Shown here: in pieces, positions 8,649 through 14,784 of the stretch
Position numbering within the stretch: the first letter of the stretch is position 1
Layout of the letters: each line of letters begins with the position of its first letter
Assembly (NCBI GenBank): GCA_964512045.1
Contig: CAZEJK010000004.1
Span: 1 to 64,000, forward strand
DNA length: 64,000 nt
Reading direction: 5' to 3'
Source of the DNA: CAZEJK01 sp964512045
GTDB lineage: Bacteria > Acidobacteriota > Thermoanaerobaculia > Thermoanaerobaculales > Sulfomarinibacteraceae
Notes under the pieces: model-generated
Databases searched by the model: none
Told to the model about the DNA's origin: nothing
What the model saw: only the letters and a program-made list of their open reading frames with translations
Program-made: the position numbers and the translations under genes

Positions 8649-8867
8649 GTGGCGCGGGAGATCGTCAACCGCGAGGCCGGAGGATGTCCTGAACGTCTCG
8701 CCGAACTTGCCTGCCGGTTCTCGCGCCTCGTGGTTCCGGGAACGACGGTGCATCTCCAGCTCGCGCTCCGCGACGAGACCCGAGGCTCACGTCAGATCAC
8801 CTTCCGCCTCCTGAACGCTGACGGCGAAGAGGCGCTGAGCCGAGGCTACGCCAGGATCACGCGCTAG
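8649..8867 (+). pseudogene. Possible remnant of a MaoC-like hotdog domain
   Basis: A 72-codon frame with a GTG start. Its layout (ACRFSRLVVPGTTVHLQLAL, then ITFRLLNADGEEALSRGYARI) matches the C-terminal strands of a MaoC-type enoyl-CoA hydratase, but the rest of the domain is missing. Going upstream, the frame runs into a TAG at 8580 without another start. It lies just after the acyl-CoA ligase. It could be a decayed hydratase or a very small real protein; I favour a remnant. Confidence 0.45.
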
Positions 8868-8883
8868 GGGCCCGACCGTCTCG

Positions 8884-9050
8884 CGCCACTCGACAGGACT
8901 CGGACGCGTCTCAAAATCTCGCCAGTCCGAAGGCACAGACTATGGTCGAAACGCCATCGGTCGGGGCTGGAAGCCCCAACCACCATTCGTCCTGCGGCCA
9001 AAACGCCGTCCACTCGCGGCACGCCCGATGCGGACGGGACGGACCTGTCT
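8884..9050. repeat. Partial copy of the GCGGACG hairpin repeat
   Basis: The segments CGCCACTCGACAGGAC near 8885 and CACGCCCGATGCGGACGGGA near 9021 recur in the same order at 10441-10510. Here they are further apart and the inverted GTCCGC arm is lost. The whole stretch 8870-9660 has no gene I can support; it is made of this copy, the nested inverted-repeat element at 9091 and another partial copy at 9425. Confidence 0.5.
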
Positions 9051-9090
9051 CAGCCGAGCCCGCCGCAGCACACCGCCCACCCACAAGCCT

Positions 9091-9362
9091 CGTCATCTCG
9101 ACCGAGCCCCCGTGGTCAACCGGAGCACCTCGCACGTGCAACGACCCCACCTCAACGCACTCCTCGCGCGAGCGGAGAGATCCCGCGGGAGCAGCCCCAG
9201 CCTCCCAACCTCATCCATCGCCATCCGAGCGCCAGCGGTCACACCTGACGCGCCCTTCCTTCTCCCACGGGATCTCTCCACTCGCGACGATCGTCCGAAG
9301 GCTATCTGACCTGTACGGAACACAGCGACCTGATCCGGCATGGAAGCTCGGTCGAGATGACG
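9091..9362 (-). repeat. Nested inverted-repeat element, copy 1
   Basis: A 272-bp non-coding element bounded by a perfect 16-bp inverted repeat, CGTCATCTCGACCGAG at 9091-9106 and its complement at 9347-9362. Inside is a second inverted repeat with 17-bp arms, GCGAGCGGAGAGATCCC at 9168-9184 and its complement with one mismatch at 9269-9285. Read in reverse it aligns along most of its length with the element at 19390-19658, and similarity extends about 15 bp beyond each end. No open frame of its own is credible. Confidence 0.8.
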
Positions 9363-9424
9363 GCGTGGGTGAATGGGAATCCGTTGTTCAAGGCCCTCGC
9401 CATCGTTCTTCGCAGCCCTGGCCT

Positions 9425-9480
9425 GCGGACGGGACGTCCGCGTTCCAGCGCTGGGTGCAACCTGGCAGATTCAAGGGCCT
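9425..9480 (+). repeat. GCGGACG hairpin repeat, short copy
   Basis: GCGGACGGGACGTCCGCG (9425-9442, a 6-bp hairpin) followed by GGGTGCAACCTGGCAGATT matches 10501-10550 with few changes. It sits upstream of the YefM/RelE module and has no coding potential. Confidence 0.6.
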
Positions 9481-9670
9481 GTCGCAGCGTTGGCGACTCA
9501 TCACCAGTGCATCTTCGAAGCAACGAGGCGACATCACCGAGGGACGGAGAGCCGGAGCCCGGCTGGCGGAAGCGGGACCCGTTCCGGACTGTTCCGACAC
9601 GTTGCCGCCTCTGCGAGCAGACAGTTGTTCTGCAGAGACCGGTAGACTGTGGAAACGTTCCTGGACATGA

Positions 9671-9676
9671 TGTACA
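9671..9676. promoter_or_regulatory. TGTACA core, candidate YefM operator
   Basis: TGTACA lies 24 bp before the antitoxin ATG, inside a possible -10 region (TACATT at 9673). YefM antitoxins are known to bind palindromes with a TGTACA core, so this is a natural autoregulatory site. Confidence 0.5.
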
Positions 9677-9699
9677 TTATGGACAGAAGGGAGTGCGGT

Positions 9700-9954
9700 A
9701 TGGACAGCGTCAATACCACCGAAGCCCGAGAGAACCTCGCCGAGGTCATCAACCGCGTCAGCTACGCGAAGGACCGTGTCCGCATCACCCGTCGTGGCAA
9801 GCAGGTCGCTGCCGTGGTACCGATCGAGGACCTCGAGCTGCTCGAGCGTCTGGAGGACGAGATGGACATCCGAGAGGCCAAGAAGGCCCTCGCAGATGCG
9901 CGCCAGCACGGCACGATCCCCTGGGAGGAAGCGAAAGAGGAGCTGGGGCTGTAG
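9700..9954 (+). CDS. YefM/Phd-type antitoxin
   Basis: Antitoxin of 84 residues. MDSVNTTEARENLAEVINRV and RVRITRRGKQVAAVVPIEDLE form the Phd/YefM fold; the C-terminal half is charged and helical, as expected for the toxin-binding part. Start 9700 follows AAGGGAG with good spacing; in-frame ATGs further upstream would read through the likely promoter. The toxin gene begins 6 bp after the stop. Confidence 0.88.
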   Translation: MDSVNTTEARENLAEVINRVSYAKDRVRITRRGKQVAAVVPIEDLELLERLEDEMDIREAKKALADARQHGTIPWEEAKEELGL

Positions 9955-9960
9955 GCGCGA

Positions 9961-10221
9961 ATGGCCTACTCGATCGAGGTCGCACGCCCCGCCCAACAGC
10001 AGCTCAAGAAGCTCGACCCGTCAACCCGGAGAAGGATCAGTCGACGGATCGATCAGCTCGCGAACGACCCTCGAACCTCCGGAGTGGCAAAGCTCACCGA
10101 CGTGTCACCGCCGGTCTACCGGGTGCGCGAGGGCCACTACCGAGTGCTCTACACCATCGACGATGACACGCTCGTCATCCTGGTTGTCCGCGTCGCACAC
10201 CGTAGCGACGCCTATCGCTGA
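9961..10221 (+). CDS. RelE/ParE-family toxin
   Basis: Protein of 86 residues with the RelE/ParE fold: MAYSIEVARPAQQQLKKLDP, helix RRRISRRIDQLANDP, then VYRVREGHYRVLYTIDDDTLVILVV and a C-terminal HRSDAYR. The final Arg/His/Tyr cluster is the usual catalytic region of ribosome-dependent RelE nucleases. Pairing with the YefM-type antitoxin supports an mRNA interferase rather than a gyrase poison. Confidence 0.9.
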   Translation: MAYSIEVARPAQQQLKKLDPSTRRRISRRIDQLANDPRTSGVAKLTDVSPPVYRVREGHYRVLYTIDDDTLVILVVRVAHRSDAYR

Positions 10222-10439
10222 CACGCGGACACTGTCTCCTTCCGGTCCAATGCTCCGGACCGGCCCCGGAGCCCGTGCAACACCGACACTCCGCCCTCCG
10301 GAACGCCCGCCAGGCACAGTCACGCTCCCCACGACCTCGTACCACCAAACGTCTCGATGACCTTCAGGCGAGCTCACTGGCGTCATAGCTGCCCTTCTTC
10401 GGATTCCACGTTGGCGGTGCGGGCACGGCTGATGCGCTC

Positions 10440-10560
10440 ACGCCACTCGACAGGACCGCGGACGTCTCGTCCGCAGGATGGGGCCCGCAGCACGCCCGAT
10501 GCGGACGGGACGTCCGCGCTCCGCGGTTGGGTGCAACCTTGCAGATTGAACGGCCCGTGA
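10440..10560 (+). repeat. GCGGACG hairpin repeat, full copy
   Basis: Two perfect small hairpins occur in series: GCGGACG-TCT-CGTCCGC at 10458-10474 and GCGGAC-GGGAC-GTCCGC at 10501-10517, followed by GGTTGGGTGCAACCTTGCAG. Partial copies are at 8884 and 9425. The intergenic stretch 10222-10655, between the RelE gene and the end of the SDR-SCP2 gene, otherwise shows nothing recognisable. Confidence 0.6.
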
Positions 10561-10655
10561 GGATCCTCGTAGCGGCAAATCGTCTAGCGGGCGCCGGATG
10601 GCCAGAGCCCTGCTAGTGGAGCCGAGGCCGGTTCCGGGACCGGGCAGCAGCGCCG

Positions 10656-12644
10656 TCACTCCTGTGACGAAGACTGACCGAGTGTCACCATCCCGGTGAT
10701 GGCCACAGCGCCCGCCGACGTGAGCACGCAGAACGTCTTCGAGCCGTTCGCTTGCGACCAGAGCTGGAGCTGAGCCGCAGTGCCCGGTTGTGGGATCTCG
10801 TGGAAGCGGACCTTCAGCTTCGAGATCGCGTCGGCGGTCACCGGCTGCTGGCCTTGCAGCTCCCGGACGATCCGCTCGAGCCAGGCGAGGGGTGCGACGG
10901 GATCAGGCCCCACCAGCGCTCGGGAGGCCTCGGCATACTGCTCGGCCTGGTGCTGATCGAGCTTCAGCTCGGTCGTCCACGCCGGTTCGCCGTCTGGAGC
11001 TGTGCCGTTGTCCAGCTCCGGGGCGCCAAGGCACCCCATCCACCGGTGTCGCTCGACCACCTCTCCGGAGCGGCGGACCACGCTCGTGAACGTCGCCAGA
11101 TCGCCGCCGGAGTCAGTCTCGAGCCCGTCGACCACCAGCACCGGGTAGAGCAGATCGTGCATGGCGATCGGCTGGACGCACTCGACGTCGAGCCCACAGA
11201 GGCGCACGTTGTCCGTGACCTCCGGCTCGCCGAGGGTCGCCAGCCCCTGGGCCACGAGAGGCGCTGTCCAGGCACAGCCGGTGAGCAGCGGAACACCGGG
11301 ACCAGCCTCGCCGGCAAACGGCGCGGAGAGCGCTTCGACCACCCGCGGCAGCACCAGGCTGGCCTGACCGCGCAGCTCGGCGCCGACAGCGCCCGTGTTG
11401 AGGCCGGAGGGCGTGAGCTCCTCCGGATGCTCAACGAGGTCGCCTGCCGCGGCCTGCGCCTCCTTGGCGCGCTGGGCATCGTAGGTGTCGGTAAACGCCA
11501 TCATGTCGCCGACGTTCGAGATCTTCAGCTTACCGGTCATGTACGCCTGGGTTCCGTCCAGCTCGCCACGGAACACGCCGTACGCGGTGGCCTCATCGGT
11601 TGTCAGCACACACGTCGGCTTGCCGTGGAGCCCGCGACGGGTGGTCAGACGCCCGTTGGTGGCGCTCAGGGTGTACCCGTCGTCGCCGTCGATCAGCTCC
11701 ACGTGAATGCGTGCGTTCCACCCCTGGGCCTTGGTAGCGTCGATACCAGCCGGCAGGCCGACGAGGACCAGCGCGTCGAGGTCGCCCTCGCCGATGTCGG
11801 CACCTCCGGAGCTGCGACGCACCACGTCCTTCCAGCTGTCAGCAATCTCCTGCGGCGTCCACGGCCGATCGGCCCGGTCCACACCAGGTGTCGTCTCGTA
11901 GTAGTACTCGCGGATCTTGCCACCCTCGGAGCCGAAGATCCGGCCGGTGACGGAGCTTGCCAGGTTCGAGCTCAAGTACAGGACCAGCGGCGGGATCCAC
12001 TCGGGACCGGGGGCGTTGGCGCCCGCCGCCAGGTCCTCGGTCATCCGCGTCAGCGCGACCGGCACCAGCGCGTTCACTCGGATCGAGTGCTTTGTCATCT
12101 CCAGGGCCGCCGTCCGTGTGAGACCCGCGATTCCTGCCTTCGCCGCCCCGTAGTTGGCCTGACCGTAGTTGCCGAACAGACCGGAGGTGGAGGACGTGTT
12201 GACGATCGCACCTCCCTCGCCCTGCTCGATCATCACCCGGCACGCAGCCCGCAGGCAGAGGAACGTCCCGCGCAGGTGGACCGCCTGCACCAGGTCCCAC
12301 TCCTCGTCGCTCATCTTCACGATCGTCCGGTCGCGAAGGATGCCGGCGTTGTTCACCAGCACGTCCAGGCGACCGAAGGCATCGACGGCCGTCTGGATGA
12401 GCGCCTCGGCGCCTTCGGTGTCCGACACGGAGTGCATGTCGGCCACGGCCTTCCCGCCGATTGCCACGATCTCGTCGGCGACCTGCTGGGCCATCCCCTT
12501 GCCCGCCTCGGTACCGTCCCGAGCAACGCCGAGATCGTTCACGACAACGTGCGCGCCCTCGCGGGCGAACGCCAGAGCATGCTCTCGTCCGATACCGCCG
12601 CCGGCCCCGGTGACGATCACGACCTTGCTATCGAATAGACCCAC
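10656..12644 (-). CDS. SDR dehydrogenase-SCP2-hotdog fusion (multifunctional-enzyme-like)
   Basis: A 662-residue multidomain protein. Residues 1 to about 260 are a short-chain dehydrogenase with VTGAGGGIGREHALAFAREG, VLVNNAGILRD and the catalytic YGAAKAG after a serine-rich strand. Residues about 310-400 look like an SCP-2 sterol/lipid carrier domain (NGRLTTRRGLHGKPTCVLTT through GKLKISNVGDMM). The C-terminal 240 residues look like a diverged double-hotdog (MaoC-like) region, ending LKVRFHEIPQPGTAAQLQLW. This recalls peroxisomal multifunctional enzyme type 2, but with SCP2 in the middle. Probable role: 3-hydroxyacyl- or hydroxysteroid-type oxidation with bound acyl-CoA. It follows the thiolase by 49 bp under TetR operator B. 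Confidence 0.83.
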   Translation of the reverse strand: MGLFDSKVVIVTGAGGGIGREHALAFAREGAHVVVNDLGVARDGTEAGKGMAQQVADEIVAIGGKAVADMHSVSDTEGAEALIQTAVDAFGRLDVLVNNAGILRDRTIVKMSDEEWDLVQAVHLRGTFLCLRAACRVMIEQGEGGAIVNTSSTSGLFGNYGQANYGAAKAGIAGLTRTAALEMTKHSIRVNALVPVALTRMTEDLAAGANAPGPEWIPPLVLYLSSNLASSVTGRIFGSEGGKIREYYYETTPGVDRADRPWTPQEIADSWKDVVRRSSGGADIGEGDLDALVLVGLPAGIDATKAQGWNARIHVELIDGDDGYTLSATNGRLTTRRGLHGKPTCVLTTDEATAYGVFRGELDGTQAYMTGKLKISNVGDMMAFTDTYDAQRAKEAQAAAGDLVEHPEELTPSGLNTGAVGAELRGQASLVLPRVVEALSAPFAGEAGPGVPLLTGCAWTAPLVAQGLATLGEPEVTDNVRLCGLDVECVQPIAMHDLLYPVLVVDGLETDSGGDLATFTSVVRRSGEVVERHRWMGCLGAPELDNGTAPDGEPAWTTELKLDQHQAEQYAEASRALVGPDPVAPLAWLERIVRELQGQQPVTADAISKLKVRFHEIPQPGTAAQLQLWSQANGSKTFCVLTSAGAVAITGMVTLGQSSSQE

Positions 12645-12693
12645 CGTTCACCTCCGTGCTCCGCGTTCGCACTCCTACTGCCACGGCAGCCGC

Positions 12694-13836
12694 TCAGACA
12701 CGCTCGATGATCAGCGCCACGCCGTCGCCAAAACCGACACACAGGCTGCACAGACCGTAGCGCAGACCGAGATCCTCCAGGATATGCAGCGCCGTCGCCG
12801 GGAGCCGAGCCCCCGAGGCGCCAAGAGGATGGCCGAGGGCCACCGCGCCGCCGCGGATGTTGGTCTTCGACATGTCCAGGCCGAGCTCGTCACGGGTCGC
12901 CATCACCACGCTCATGAACGCCTCGTTGAGCTCGATGACGTCCATGTCCGCCAGGGAAAGGCCCGTCCTGCGAAGCGCCTTCGGAATGGCATGGATCGGG
13001 CCGGTGAGCATCATGGTGGGATCGACAGCCGCGTAAGCGAACCCCACCACCCGCGCCCTCGGCTTCACGCCGAGCTCCTCGACCTTGCGCTCAGAAGCCA
13101 GGATCAGGCACGCCGCGCCATCGGAGATCTGACTGGCGTTGCCCGCCGTGATGTAGCCCCCATCGACGAACACCGGCTTGAGCCCGGCGATCTTGTCGAC
13201 TGTGGTATCCCGACGCGGGCCTTCGTCCCGAGCCACCGTGGAACGTTCGCCATTGTCGCTGACCGCGACCGGCTCGATCTCACGGTCGAACGCTCCCGCA
13301 TCGGCTGCGGCAATGGCTTTCTGGTGGCTCTCGTAGCACAGCTCCGCCATCTCCTCGCGATCCAGCCCCCAACGTTGCGCGATGAGCTCGGCGGAGTACC
13401 CCTGGCCCACCATGTGGTAGCGCGACATCAGCCGGCTCGAGAACGCCACCCGATCGGAGGCCATCGGCACCCGGCTCATGCTCTCCACGCCACCTGCAAC
13501 CACCAGGTCGTACATCCCCGACATGATGCCGGTTGCCGCCATGTTGATCGCCGTTGTCGAGGACGCACACTGGCGATCGATGGTCGTGGCTGGCACCGTC
13601 GCCGGCAGCCCTGCACCGAGCCACGCCAGGCGGGCGACGTTACCGCCCTGCTCGCCGTACTGCGTCACGCAGCCCGCGATCACATCATCAACCGTCACCG
13701 GGTCGATCCCGAGGCGCTCGATCCGGCGCGCCATCAGGTCTCCGAGCAGCTCGTCAGGGCGTACGCCGGAGAGGGCGCCGTCGCGCTTGCCGATCGGGGT
13801 CCGAGCCGCATCCACGATGTACGCTTCGCCCATCAT
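12694..13836 (-). CDS. Acetyl-CoA acetyltransferase (thiolase)
   Basis: A 380-residue thiolase. Active-site cysteine in TTIDRQCASSTTAINMAA, then IELNEAFMSVV, ALGHPLGASGARL and CSLCVGFGDGVALI. Start 13836 (ATGATGGGC) follows GGAGGAGG. The TetR operator B begins 18 bp upstream. It is the first gene of a two-gene operon with the SDR-SCP2 protein, so it may handle the 3-keto product of that enzyme. Confidence 0.94.
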   Translation of the reverse strand: MMGEAYIVDAARTPIGKRDGALSGVRPDELLGDLMARRIERLGIDPVTVDDVIAGCVTQYGEQGGNVARLAWLGAGLPATVPATTIDRQCASSTTAINMAATGIMSGMYDLVVAGGVESMSRVPMASDRVAFSSRLMSRYHMVGQGYSAELIAQRWGLDREEMAELCYESHQKAIAAADAGAFDREIEPVAVSDNGERSTVARDEGPRRDTTVDKIAGLKPVFVDGGYITAGNASQISDGAACLILASERKVEELGVKPRARVVGFAYAAVDPTMMLTGPIHAIPKALRRTGLSLADMDVIELNEAFMSVVMATRDELGLDMSKTNIRGGAVALGHPLGASGARLPATALHILEDLGLRYGLCSLCVGFGDGVALIIERV

Positions 13837-13854
13837 GATCCTCCTCCGTGTCGG

Positions 13855-13901
13855 AAACCGACCGTTCGGTATACTATGACACACGAGCGCCTCTTCGTCA
13901 A
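13855..13901 (-). promoter_or_regulatory. TetR operator B and promoter of the thiolase operon
   Basis: On the plus strand AAACCGACCGTTCGGTAT at 13855-13872; in the transcribed direction it reads ATACCGAACGGTCGGTTT. A -10 box TAGTAT (13876-13871) runs into the operator and a TTGACG lies at 13901-13896, with a 19-nt spacer, a little long. It matches operator A at 17 of 18 positions. Confidence 0.75.
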
Positions 13902-14006
13902 CTTCGATTCCCTTTCACTCCTATTTACAGCAACTTAAATCTCTCGACCACGGCCGTGCTGATGCACACGGGACGCGTTCTCGCACGGTCAACGGATCAT
14001 ACCGTC

Positions 14007-14051
14007 TTGACAACCCATCTGCCGAGGGTTAATATACCGAACAGTCGGTAT
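14007..14051 (+). promoter_or_regulatory. TetR operator C and promoter of the receptor operon
   Basis: TTGACA (14007-14012), a 17-nt spacer and TAATAT (14030-14035) make a strong promoter. The palindrome ATACCGAACAGTCGGTAT (14034-14051) begins inside the -10 box and covers the expected start point. The ATG of the Cache protein is 32 bp further on. Confidence 0.8.
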
Positions 14052-14083
14052 CTCCGACCAACAACCTGCGGAAGGAGCCCCCG

Positions 14084-14758
14084 ATGACGGCCGCTCGCGA
14101 CCACCTGGCTCGAACCCGGCGACACCGTTGCCCCAGACGCACTGGGCGCTGGGCTGTTGCGACGTGCTCCAGCCTCGTTCTCGCCGGCGTGGTCACACTC
14201 GCCGCCACCGGCGAGCCCCTCCCGCAGGTCCTTCATGATCGTCTCTCGGCGCTCGCTGCCTCCGAGGTGGTCATCGAGGCCGTCCGGGCCGAGAACGCCC
14301 ACGGCAAGACGCCGGACCAGATCGCCCTCCTCGACGAGGGCTGGCGGGAGATGCGCCGACAGCCCGGGTTCCTGGCGCCCTGGACGGGCTCGGAGTGCGG
14401 TCAGCTGCTCGGGAAGACGCTGACTGACGAGCCCGCACTCCACAGCATCGTCGTTCTGGACCGGTCCGGCGCCACTGTCGCACTGACCGGCGCGATCCCG
14501 GCGTACTGCCACAGCGAGACGGCCTGCTTCACCACCGCGATCACGGGTAAGCGCCACGTCGCTGAGACCTCCGACGGCCTCGACGAGGTGTGCGTTCCCG
14601 TCCTCGGCCGCGGCAACCGACCGATCGGCGTGCTGTGGGCCACCATCGACCGCCAGCTGCTCACGGCCAACGAGCCGGCGCGACACGCGCCCGAGCAGCT
14701 CGAAGAACAGACTCCGGTTGCTGCCCGCGAGCGTACGACCGGACACGAGCACAGGTGA
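14084..14758 (+). CDS. Membrane-anchored Cache-like sensory-domain protein
   Basis: A 224-residue protein with one N-terminal membrane segment (VATCSSLVLAGVVTLAA, about 24-41) and an exported domain. The pattern LDEGWREMRRQPGF, HSIVVLDRSGATVALTGAIPAYCHSETACF resembles Cache/PAS-like extracellular sensor domains. No kinase, cyclase or methyl-accepting output domain follows, so it would be a ligand-binding protein rather than a full receptor. GGAAGGAG precedes the ATG. It is the first gene after TetR operator C and is followed by the TonB receptor, suggesting it binds the same substrate. Function is not known. Confidence 0.65.
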   Translation: MTAARDHLARTRRHRCPRRTGRWAVATCSSLVLAGVVTLAATGEPLPQVLHDRLSALAASEVVIEAVRAENAHGKTPDQIALLDEGWREMRRQPGFLAPWTGSECGQLLGKTLTDEPALHSIVVLDRSGATVALTGAIPAYCHSETACFTTAITGKRHVAETSDGLDEVCVPVLGRGNRPIGVLWATIDRQLLTANEPARHAPEQLEEQTPVAARERTTGHEHR

Positions 14759-14784
14759 CCACGTCAACTTCAAGGGGGGAGAGC

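Noticed and set aside
8942..9670. A 242-codon frame spanning the repeats
   Set aside because: It runs through the nested inverted-repeat element and the GCGGACG repeat; the translation is Arg/Ser/Pro-rich with no family and no ribosome-binding site.
10752..12638. A 628-codon open frame on the plus strand
   Set aside because: It is antisense to the SDR-SCP2-hotdog gene, rich in Arg, His and Gln, and shows no family motif. High GC leaves long antisense frames open.
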